From: a virus
Length of the DNA stretch: 64,000 bases
Virus record (IMG/VR): IMGVR_UViG_3300046477_000628
Location: 1-64,000 of that record
Strand: one strand, 5' to 3'
In this document: positions 29,239-37,154 of the stretch, piece by piece
Numbering within the stretch: the first letter of the stretch is position 1
Layout: the number at the start of each line of letters is the position of its first letter
Made by a program: the position numbers and the translations under genes
Notes under the pieces: generated by a model
Seen by the model: only the letters and a program-made list of their open reading frames with translations
Database searches by the model: none
What the model was told of the DNA's origin: nothing

Positions 29239-29302
29239 TGCGAATACCACTCCCCTCCCTGTCGAGGTGATGGTTCGCGTCTTCGACAGGGGACTCATAT
29301 CG

Positions 29303-29707
29303 ATGGCAGCGATTACCAAGAGTACGAACGGGGTTGGTATCGCCACCCCGCTTCCGAACTACAACAGCATGATCGCGGGCCTGGCTGCGGGCGAAGCCCT
29401 GGCCACCGGCGACGTGATCTACATCAAGAGTGACGGCACCGTCTGGCGAGCTGACGGATCGACTGGCACGGCCAAGAATGTCGTTCGCGCGATCGCGATC
29501 CGCGACGTCTTGACCGGTCAGAAGGTCACGCTGGCCAGGAGTGTCCGTGTCACGTACTGCGACGCCAGCGGCCTGACGCCTGGCGCTGAGATCTACCTGA
29601 GCGCCTCGGTGCTGGGCGGCCTGGATACCGCGACCTCGACCAACTGCACAAGTCCGGTTGCGTTCGCGATCTCCGACACCGACATGCATTTCGGCGGCCA
29701 GATGTGA
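29303..29707 (+). CDS. Small capsid decoration-like protein
   Basis: 134 residues from the ATG at 29303 (AGGGGA upstream; in-frame ATG 29270 is an alternative). It is Gly/Ala/Thr-rich and beta-dominated (TGDVIYIKSDGTVWRADG, TGQKVTLARSVRVTYCD). It sits between scaffold and major capsid, as do phage decoration or head-stabilising proteins. Function inferred from place and fold. Confidence 0.6.
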   Translation: MAAITKSTNGVGIATPLPNYNSMIAGLAAGEALATGDVIYIKSDGTVWRADGSTGTAKNVVRAIAIRDVLTGQKVTLARSVRVTYCDASGLTPGAEIYLSASVLGGLDTATSTNCTSPVAFAISDTDMHFGGQM

Positions 29708-29800
29708 TTCGCAGTCTCATTTCTTGATTCATTTCGGCTGTTGTTCAGAAAACACATCGATTGACATTCATCACGGCTCACCACCGTGAAGGGGGATGCT

Positions 29801-30907
29801 TTGGCTTTCGCAGCGGTTGGTGGTCTGCAAACGATTGATACTCTCGCCAGCAACATGCAGACCGTTGCTCAGTACGGCGAGGACCGAGCCTTCGAGGACT
29901 TCCAGAACCTACTCGACGCCCACAACCGCAACTTGATGGATATGCAAGACGACCTCGTCGAGCGTACCACGGAGCGGTTGGCACGCTACGGTAGCGGCGT
30001 CTCGATGTCCATGGAGGAGCACGACGAAAACGGGTTCGCTCGGCCCCAGCGGGTTCGTGCGGGCTCGATGGTCGGGTTCCCGCTCCGTTCCTACCTGGGC
30101 ACGCTCCAGTGGAACCGGAAGTATTTCCTCAGCGCCACCGTGGCTGAGTTCGCGGCCCAGATCACCTCGATGTTCACCGCGGACATCGTGAACGTCGGGG
30201 TCCAGATCAAGACCGCGCTCTTCACCGGCACCAACTACGGGTGGAACGACTACCTCGTTGACAACCTGGGCCGTACCCTCGGCTCCGGCGTCTACCTGCC
30301 CGTCAAGGCACTCGTGAACGCGGACAGCGGAGAGATCCCCGTCGGCCCCAACGGCGAGACCTTCAACCCCGCCACCCACACCCACTACCTGGGCAGCACC
30401 AGCGGCACCGACGCGTCCGCCGCCGACCTCACCAGCCTCGTGACCACAGTCGTGGAGCACTACGCCGGTGGGTCGCCTGTCATCTACTGCAACCGAGCCC
30501 AGGAAGCCCTGCTCCGGACCCTCACCGGGTTCACCGCTTACCTCGACGCTCGCATCGTGGGTGCGACCAGCGCGGCTCAGGCCCCTGGCACGCCCTTGAT
30601 CCCGACCAACATCTACAACCGGGCCATCGGGATCTTCGATGGCGCCGAGGTGTGGGTGAAGCCGTGGATTCCCGCCCAGTACTACTTCTGCTTCGTTCAG
30701 GGCCAGCCCAAGCCCTGCCGTCTGCGAGAGCGCACCGCCGGCTCCGGCATCCTTACCCTCACCGCAGAGGATGAGAAGTATCCTCTGCGGGCGCGCCACT
30801 ATGAGAGGGAGTTCGGGGTCGGGATTTGGCACAGAACGAACGGTGCCGTATTGCAAGGCAGCTCAACGACTTACACCGCGCCGACCATCACAAGCATCAT
30901 TGGATGA
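29801..30907 (+). CDS. Major capsid protein
   Basis: 368 residues from a TTG at 29801, six nt after AAGGGGG; a GTG at 29786 is possible. HK97-type features are a helical start (QTIDTLASNMQTVAQYGEDRAFEDFQ), an acidic-rich helix, and a long beta-rich core ending VWVKPWIPAQYYFCFV and EFGVGIWHRTN. It is preceded by scaffold and decoration genes. It forms the icosahedral shell. Residues for a maturation cross-link cannot be judged. Confidence 0.78.
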   Translation: MAFAAVGGLQTIDTLASNMQTVAQYGEDRAFEDFQNLLDAHNRNLMDMQDDLVERTTERLARYGSGVSMSMEEHDENGFARPQRVRAGSMVGFPLRSYLGTLQWNRKYFLSATVAEFAAQITSMFTADIVNVGVQIKTALFTGTNYGWNDYLVDNLGRTLGSGVYLPVKALVNADSGEIPVGPNGETFNPATHTHYLGSTSGTDASAADLTSLVTTVVEHYAGGSPVIYCNRAQEALLRTLTGFTAYLDARIVGATSAAQAPGTPLIPTNIYNRAIGIFDGAEVWVKPWIPAQYYFCFVQGQPKPCRLRERTAGSGILTLTAEDEKYPLRARHYEREFGVGIWHRTNGAVLQGSSTTYTAPTITSIIG

Positions 30908-31580
30908 CACTTATGTGTCTTGATGCTTTGCCCTCGAACACTTTCATGTGATCAGGGTTCACGCAAATGTTCACCCCGCAGGCCATCATGGCTCTGCGGG
31001 GTTTTTCTATTGGAAGTCCCTTGTAGGCGAACAGAGACATGGTGCGAACTGAGCAGAACATTCTTCGCTTGCGATCTGGATGCGTGTAGGCCATGTGCGG
31101 AGAAAAGTGGCCTTTGTAGATGTGTCCCTGCCAGAGCCAGCATCCGTTGTCATCCTTGACTATGTTGGCCTCGATGCGTTTTTTGACGGACTCGGGTTCT
31201 CCACTTGATTTCCTTCTGTCGGCATGCTGGCATTTCTTGGAACACAGTCTGCCATGCCCCCTTTCCTTGTCTTCGTTTTTGACCAGAAAGTCATTTCCAC
31301 AGTAGACGCATTGCCTCGTGTTTTTTTCCTTGTCTTCAGCGTCATGTAGTGCGATGTGGCAGTTGGCACACAGGAGTTTGAATCGCTCTGGGTGATGATT
31401 GATCTCCTCGTATGACGCGGCGTACTTGTCTTTTCCAGACCACAACTCCTTCTCCGATTTGTCCACATGATGAAACTGAAGCGCTCGAAGGCATGTGTTG
31501 TACCCGCACTCCTGGCACCCCCCTCCAAACACGTCCACGTAGAATTGTTTCCTTTCGACCTGCTTGTCACTGTACGACAT
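30897..31580 (-). CDS. HNH endonuclease (antisense, free-standing)
   Basis: 227 residues on the opposite strand. An HNH core (LQFHHVDKSEKE, then FKLLCANCHIALH) is followed by CVYCGNDF and a CSKKC pair. A second region (CWLWQGHIYKG, then ACGVNICVNPDHM) resembles the HNH_3-type end. It overlaps the last 11 nt of the capsid gene. Free-standing phage HNH genes are typical homing endonucleases that cut relatives lacking the gene. Confidence 0.85.
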   Translation of the reverse strand: MSYSDKQVERKQFYVDVFGGGCQECGYNTCLRALQFHHVDKSEKELWSGKDKYAASYEEINHHPERFKLLCANCHIALHDAEDKEKNTRQCVYCGNDFLVKNEDKERGHGRLCSKKCQHADRRKSSGEPESVKKRIEANIVKDDNGCWLWQGHIYKGHFSPHMAYTHPDRKRRMFCSVRTMSLFAYKGLPIEKPRRAMMACGVNICVNPDHMKVFEGKASRHISVIQ

Positions 31581-31725
31581 TGAACCCTCTCTGCGCCGTT
31601 GATTTCGATTTCAGAATGAACCACACATAGAGGGCATAAAAGGAAACTCCTTTTCCCCGGTTCCAAATCTTCACTTACATTGAGAGCCGTTTGTTTGCGG
31701 CCGTGGTTTTTTCTAGGGGATCGTG

Positions 31726-31992
31726 ATGGCTAAGGACAAGATGGTAGAGAACAGTCCTCCGGACAATCAGATTGGGATGATGGCTGACGTGACTGTGCAG
31801 CCGAAGATCTACGCCACGGAGATTCCGTTGCAGATGCGTGACGACGGACCCAGGTCCGACAAGACGCGTTCTGGTGGCCAGATCGTCAAGAGGCAGGGGA
31901 ATGTGTTCATCGTGGTTGACGCCGAGAACAATCGGATTCCTGGCCTGCGGTACGACCCTATCAAGCGGGTGGTGGTTGAGGTCGTAGAGTAA
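31726..31992 (+). CDS. Small head-region protein
   Basis: 88 residues from the ATG at 31726 with AGGGGA upstream. A polar, beta-rich sequence (DVTVQPKIYATEIPLQMRDD, then VFIVVDAENNRIPGLRYD) that ends just before the hairpin at 31996. Position suggests a head accessory protein. No family seen. Confidence 0.55.
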   Translation: MAKDKMVENSPPDNQIGMMADVTVQPKIYATEIPLQMRDDGPRSDKTRSGGQIVKRQGNVFIVVDAENNRIPGLRYDPIKRVVVEVVE

Positions 31993-31995
31993 TCT

Positions 31996-32023
31996 AACCT
32001 TCCGGAATTCGTTCCGGAAGGTT
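31996..32023 (+). terminator. 12-bp hairpin with UUCG loop
   Basis: AACCTTCCGGAA pairs perfectly with TTCCGGAAGGTT around TTCG, four nt after the 31726-31992 stop. It lacks a T-run, so it may act as a processing or stability hairpin, or as a weak terminator before the next gene, whose ribosome binding site follows. Confidence 0.6.
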
Positions 32024-32041
32024 GTCTAGGGGGAAGACTCG

Positions 32042-32899
32042 ATGGGATTCCCGATCACCATTGTGCAGGGTGTGGCCGCGACCACGGTCCAGCAGGCGTT
32101 GAACCCTGATGGGACGCCTGCGATCGGGGTATTCGCGGGCACGGAGCCCTTGTACGGTGCGGTGTGGCCGGGGAGTGCGTTCGAGTCCCCCAGTTTCACG
32201 TTCTCACCGACGTGGAACAACGGGTCGCAGGGGTTGGTTGCTTTCCCGTTCACCTCGGCGCAGACGCTGGGGTTGTGGCCCGGCCAGTACACTTGTTTGG
32301 CGAGGCTCGCCGATAACTCCGCTAGTTTGTGTTCGGGGTCGGTGGTGGTTTTGGCGGCACCCGTGGGCCAGGTGGTGCCGGCTGCGCAGCCATTCACGAG
32401 GGCGTTGGCCGACCAGGGGTTGCTGAAGAGGGTTGGGGCGGCGGCGGCGCGGGTTTCGATCACGCTTGACGCTGGGAGTCCGATCAGTCAGTTCGACGAC
32501 CCATTCTCGCGTGCGCTGGCCTTCATGGGGTTGGGTCCCATTGACCCGATCTCGCCTTCGGACGCCGACATCAATCTCGTCACGCCGGCCAAGTGGCAGG
32601 AGTTGATGGACATCGCGGAGGCCGAGTTTCTGGTCTGGATGTCTGGGCAGCTCATCTTGATCTTGACGCAGGGGATCGAGGAGCAGACCCCTGACTACCG
32701 GATTCGCCGAGACCCGTTCGCTCTCCAGTGGCTGAGCAAGTACGGCACCGACAAGATGGCCAAGTGCCTCAGAGTCTACGGGTATGGGGCGGGTCGCGTC
32801 GGTGGCGGGACCATTGATCTCGGGTTCCAGGCCAAGGTTTGCGGTGGCCCCACCGTGCTCCCCGCTGACACATCGACTCTGAGTTGGAATTTCCCGTGA
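32042..32899 (+). CDS. Head completion/adaptor protein (inferred)
   Basis: 285 residues. N-terminal beta-domain (VFAGTEPLYGAVWPGSAF, GQYTCLARLADNSASL) of the kind seen in virion proteins, then a helical region (about residues 180-240: EAEFLVWMSGQLILILTQGIEE, RDPFALQWLSKYGTDKMAK). Its position after the capsid gene suits a connector between portal and tail. The assignment is by context. Confidence 0.55.
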   Translation: MGFPITIVQGVAATTVQQALNPDGTPAIGVFAGTEPLYGAVWPGSAFESPSFTFSPTWNNGSQGLVAFPFTSAQTLGLWPGQYTCLARLADNSASLCSGSVVVLAAPVGQVVPAAQPFTRALADQGLLKRVGAAAARVSITLDAGSPISQFDDPFSRALAFMGLGPIDPISPSDADINLVTPAKWQELMDIAEAEFLVWMSGQLILILTQGIEEQTPDYRIRRDPFALQWLSKYGTDKMAKCLRVYGYGAGRVGGGTIDLGFQAKVCGGPTVLPADTSTLSWNFP

Positions 32900-33297
32900 T
32901 CACATCCACCATTCCGGCCGACATCGAGAAGTGGTTCAATTCGGTGGTCGCGGTCGAATACGACTCGAACGCCGATGGCTCTCAGGCTGACTTCGAGGGC
33001 ATGGTGGCACCGATCTGGGTGCCGTTGCCCGGGGACGGCTACACGGCGCTGCGATGTCGGATCTGCGAGCAGGAGTCGCAGCGGGCGCCGGGCCAGGAGT
33101 TCTCCGAGGACCTGACGATCGCGTTGATCCTGTTCCCGATCTCGTCGAAGTTGCCCAATAACAAGGTGCTGAGGTTCAAGTACACGGACCCGTTGATCGG
33201 CGACACCTACTACTACTACGCGAACGGGAAGATCACCAATCCCGGCAAGATGAACAATTATTTGCGTGTCATGACTAGGTTGGGCGCGATCCAGTGA
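32896..33297 (+). CDS. Neck/tail-completion protein (inferred)
   Basis: 133 residues from a GTG at 32896 that overlaps the previous stop. Compact, beta-rich (VPLPGDGYTALRCRICEQE, LTIALILFPISSK, TYYYYANGKITNPGK). It follows the adaptor gene and precedes the fibre proteins, so a head-tail joining role is likely by position only. Confidence 0.5.
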   Translation: MITSTIPADIEKWFNSVVAVEYDSNADGSQADFEGMVAPIWVPLPGDGYTALRCRICEQESQRAPGQEFSEDLTIALILFPISSKLPNNKVLRFKYTDPLIGDTYYYYANGKITNPGKMNNYLRVMTRLGAIQ

Positions 33298-33337
33298 ACG
33301 CGTGACATCGGCTATTGAGCCGAAGCAACGAGATGAT

Positions 33338-36300
33338 ATGCCGCTGCGTTTGTATGTCAATAAACGATGGATTCGGTTTCTATTGTCGTCGGGGACGATC
33401 CCTACTGCGCCATCAGGGCTATCCGCGAGCACTGCATCCACATCGGAGATCGATCTCTCCTGGATCGACAACTCCAGCAATGAGACGGGATTCCAGATCC
33501 AGCGTTCACCGGACGGTTCGACATGGTCGAACCTGACGACAGTTGGGGTAAATGCCACGTCGTTTTCCGACACTGGGCTTGCGAGCGCGACCACTTATTA
33601 CTATCGCGTTAGCGCCTTTAACGGAGCCGGGAGTTCGGCGTTCTCAAGTACGGCTTCGGCCACCACGTCCGGAGGCGTGGTCACCTTGTACACGCTCATC
33701 GGACCTTCCACAGGTCCGATCGGATCGGCCTCATCCAATTTCACCGCTACCCTTGGCGCTGGTACGCTGGCCTCCCCTGTGACGGTGACTCCCAATGATA
33801 GCAGCGGCGGCGGCACATTCAGTCCGACCACCGTTACCCTTACCAACGCATCGCGGTCGGCCACATTCACCTACACGGCTCCGTCGGGTGGATCTTATAC
33901 GATCGGCACCACCAACAGTGGAGGTCTGACAGATCCGGCCACGCTGCCGTACGCGGCCAGTGCTGCGTACATGGAGAATTTCGACTCTGATACGATCGGC
34001 CAGTTACCGTCGGGTTGGGTGGGCAATACATCCACGGGAAGTGGTGGAGGCTGGCTGGTCCAAACCACGAGGGCCTACGACGGCACCAACGGCATCAGCT
34101 TTACGGACCATACCAGCGCGTGGGCCGGTCTCACCACGCTATCGACGGTCAATCAGATGGCCACTGTCAACTGCCACGCCACGGGGGCCTATGCCGGAGT
34201 GTTCGTCCGCGGAACCGGCATCAATACGACAACGCCGACCTTTTATGCGGCCGAAATAGCCTCTGGTTCGCCTGTCATTCGCATCTCCAAGGTGGTCGCC
34301 GGGGTCCGTACTCAGCTTGCAATCTTCGGCTGTGACCAATCCCAAGCCTTTGTCGGCACAGATACGACATGGTTGCGCGTTGAATTCGAGGCAGTCGGTA
34401 CTCATCTCAAAGCCTATTTCTTCTGGTACTCCAACGGCAATCGCTGGATCACACAGAGCAACATGCTGCCCTTGCGGACGGCCGTTCTAGACATCTACGA
34501 CAGCTCGATCACGACAGGAACTGCGTGCGGCATATGTTCCTTCTCCGCCACCCAGACGGCCTATCTGGACACGTTCACGGCCATCGACATCACCGGGACG
34601 GACGTGAGACCTACGATCAGCCTCACGGCTCCGTCGGCAGGGACTGTTTCCGGAACTATAGCGGCTACAGTTTCCGCGACTGGAGGCTCAGGGTCCGCGA
34701 TCACGCAAGTCATGTACGCGCTTGATCCTGTCGTGGCCAACGGGTTCACGATCAATTTCGGCAACATTAGATTCCAGTCTCCGTGGTCCTGCAACATCGA
34801 TACACTGCGGTGGCTTGACGGAACTCACACGCTGGCCGCCCGCGCTTACGACGCCAACGGCAACTGGCAAGATTCGGCTCCTGTGTCTTTGACGGTCAGC
34901 AACGGGGCATCGGCATCAGTAACCGTGCCTTCTCTGCCGGCACGCCACTCGTGGGTCAAACTGGGAGTCACGTCGGAATCGTCGCCGGATTCCAGCATGC
35001 AGGCCGCTGTTCTCAACGACGTTAGCTGGGCCGAATGCACCACTACTGTTGGCAAGGTCACTCCGAGCGTGGTCAATGGCTGGTGCGATGCGGCCAGCGT
35101 CTCCAGGATTGGCACGATCATATACACGAATGTCAATAATCTGTACTCGTTCTTTTTGTGGGATTGGAACCGCTACGCCGACGCCAACAGCGTATCGCGA
35201 GAACTGGGCTTTCTGCACGTCTGCACGCCGTTCGCCCAGACCTACACTTACGCCAGCACGGTTCATCGCGCTAGCTCGTTCTGGGGCTGCTACCTGAAGA
35301 CGGGCGCGGGTCCGTACACGGAACTGCTCCATGACCCCGACTCTCCCGCCGTTGGCAAATATCGGCTGACCAGCACACAGACTTTCGCAGCCAGCGTCAA
35401 TGACTACCTGGCCATCGGCTACACCGAGCGGTTCCGCCAGATCATCCTGACGATGGTGACTCCGGCCTCTGGTGGTTGGACATACGTGATCGAGTATCCC
35501 AACGCCGTTGATGGAAGCAGCGTGCCCACCTCGTGGGGCACGATCACACCGACAACGGATGGAACATCCGGTTTGACGACTTCGGGCACGATCAGCTTTG
35601 AACCTCCCTCGGACTGGGCAGGCAGTTCTCCGGACGGTCGTACAGACTACCTGCAATGGATCAGGATTAGGACGACGCATACGGGCACCACGCCCTCGAC
35701 GTCTGCCGTCTACGCCGAAGACTACCTGGGGACCAAGGCTTCTTCCAATGCTATCGTGCCAGTATTCGACAATCAGGCCGACGCCAACGGAGATGGCTAC
35801 CTGAATGACACCGAGTACGCCAACCGCCGATCCGGCATGGACGCGCGGTTCAACTACTGGTCGCGACTGAACACGGCCTATGGCGACGGCGAGCCCGTGA
35901 CCAATATGTCCGAGTCGGCGTACCGCGACTGGGTGGCCAGCTACATGGGAGCCATCGCCACCAGCAATGGCGCGACCGGACTTTTCATCGACAATGCTAC
36001 GTACAACTACGGTCCAGGAACCATGCAGGGTTGGCGGGGTCGGTTCTCGACCGTCGAGCCGTGGGACTGGATGCTGGCCGATCATGGCTCGGCGTGCATG
36101 CGAGTCTGGCAAGTCTGTGCGGTCTCTGGAGGCTCTCTGTCGTTCTGCGTGGCTAACGTGATGGGCGGTGGAACACTCAATGACATCGGCGTAGCTACTC
36201 GCTGCCCAGCGCTCTGGCGTGAACAGTTGCTGCGACCTCTCTTCGATAACGCGACGGCCATGGGGACAAATCGCACGGTTCTCTTGACCGACACGTCCTA

Positions 36301-37144
36301 TCATGGTGGAGATTGCATCTGCCTGCCGGGCTCGAAGTCAGAGGACTCGCTTTTCGAGGCACCCGGAACTGTGACAGGAAGTCCTACGTCGTCGTCGTTT
36401 GTCGGCTCGTCTGATCTGGATAACGTAAAAACGTACGCTACGGCCTACATGCAGTTCACATCGGGCGTGCTGGCTTCGTCAGGCCCCAACCAGATCACGA
36501 CCTACACGCCGTCCACCAGAACGTTCGGATTCAGCACACCCTGGTCTCAGGCACCCACAGCCGGAGATGCGTTTGTAATTTCAGGAATGGATGCGGCTGG
36601 AATCCTCTACTCCTACCACGTGCATAGTACGCCAACGGCTCTCTGGACCGGTCTGGCGCTGTATCAAGATCGTCGTCTCCAGGTGTCCACAGCGGCCTAT
36701 TACTACTGCGTGGCTACGCCGTCGAGTTATCTGGTGCCGTTCAACGCCACGGCTTCTACACCGGTCCAACCCGTAACAGCGCGTGCGACCGCCTTTAACG
36801 TGGGCGCCCTCACGGAAACGACTGGAGGCACACCCCTGATTGCGGGCGATAACATTGGACCCAAGGTATGGGCGACGGGCATTGATCCCTACGATGGTGT
36901 CAGCACCTACAAGGTGATGATCCGTCATTATGCCAACGCCACAATTCTCTTCCGCCCTTACGCCGCAGCGCAAGCACTCGCCATGGGTGCCCCGATGGGC
37001 AACACGAGTGCCGTCAGCTTGAGCTTGACGGCTGAGCATTCTGCCGGATTCAAGCAAGTTCTTTTCGACGGGTCGCTTGACTCGACGGTTATTACTTCGA
37101 TCTCGCTACGCAACGGCGAGGGCGCGATTCTTGTACCACAGTGA
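33338..37144 (+). CDS. Large multidomain tail fibre, putative depolymerase
   Basis: 1268 residues from the ATG at 33338 (a GTG at 33302 is the alternative). Domains in order: a short N-terminal domain, FN3 (about residues 20-105), Ig-like region, LamG-like jelly roll starting ENFDSDTIGQLPSGW, another Ig-like domain, and a large C-terminal region. That region has an EF-hand-like Asp/Asn calcium loop around residue 815 and a region resembling glycoside hydrolases (YRDWVASYMG, GLFIDNATYNYGP). It probably binds and may cut host polysaccharide; the enzyme assignment is tentative. Confidence 0.65.
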   Translation: MPLRLYVNKRWIRFLLSSGTIPTAPSGLSASTASTSEIDLSWIDNSSNETGFQIQRSPDGSTWSNLTTVGVNATSFSDTGLASATTYYYRVSAFNGAGSSAFSSTASATTSGGVVTLYTLIGPSTGPIGSASSNFTATLGAGTLASPVTVTPNDSSGGGTFSPTTVTLTNASRSATFTYTAPSGGSYTIGTTNSGGLTDPATLPYAASAAYMENFDSDTIGQLPSGWVGNTSTGSGGGWLVQTTRAYDGTNGISFTDHTSAWAGLTTLSTVNQMATVNCHATGAYAGVFVRGTGINTTTPTFYAAEIASGSPVIRISKVVAGVRTQLAIFGCDQSQAFVGTDTTWLRVEFEAVGTHLKAYFFWYSNGNRWITQSNMLPLRTAVLDIYDSSITTGTACGICSFSATQTAYLDTFTAIDITGTDVRPTISLTAPSAGTVSGTIAATVSATGGSGSAITQVMYALDPVVANGFTINFGNIRFQSPWSCNIDTLRWLDGTHTLAARAYDANGNWQDSAPVSLTVSNGASASVTVPSLPARHSWVKLGVTSESSPDSSMQAAVLNDVSWAECTTTVGKVTPSVVNGWCDAASVSRIGTIIYTNVNNLYSFFLWDWNRYADANSVSRELGFLHVCTPFAQTYTYASTVHRASSFWGCYLKTGAGPYTELLHDPDSPAVGKYRLTSTQTFAASVNDYLAIGYTERFRQIILTMVTPASGGWTYVIEYPNAVDGSSVPTSWGTITPTTDGTSGLTTSGTISFEPPSDWAGSSPDGRTDYLQWIRIRTTHTGTTPSTSAVYAEDYLGTKASSNAIVPVFDNQADANGDGYLNDTEYANRRSGMDARFNYWSRLNTAYGDGEPVTNMSESAYRDWVASYMGAIATSNGATGLFIDNATYNYGPGTMQGWRGRFSTVEPWDWMLADHGSACMRVWQVCAVSGGSLSFCVANVMGGGTLNDIGVATRCPALWREQLLRPLFDNATAMGTNRTVLLTDTSYHGGDCICLPGSKSEDSLFEAPGTVTGSPTSSSFVGSSDLDNVKTYATAYMQFTSGVLASSGPNQITTYTPSTRTFGFSTPWSQAPTAGDAFVISGMDAAGILYSYHVHSTPTALWTGLALYQDRRLQVSTAAYYYCVATPSSYLVPFNATASTPVQPVTARATAFNVGALTETTGGTPLIAGDNIGPKVWATGIDPYDGVSTYKVMIRHYANATILFRPYAAAQALAMGAPMGNTSAVSLSLTAEHSAGFKQVLFDGSLDSTVITSISLRNGEGAILVPQ

Positions 37145-37154
37145 GGATTGATTC

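Noticed and set aside
29093-29302. Longer start for the decoration-like protein.
   Set aside because: The first 70 codons overlap the end of the scaffold gene in another frame and look random.
34916-36304. Long antisense open frame (462 codons) within the large fibre gene.
   Set aside because: Arg- and Gly-rich shadow translation of the fibre gene, with no start signal.
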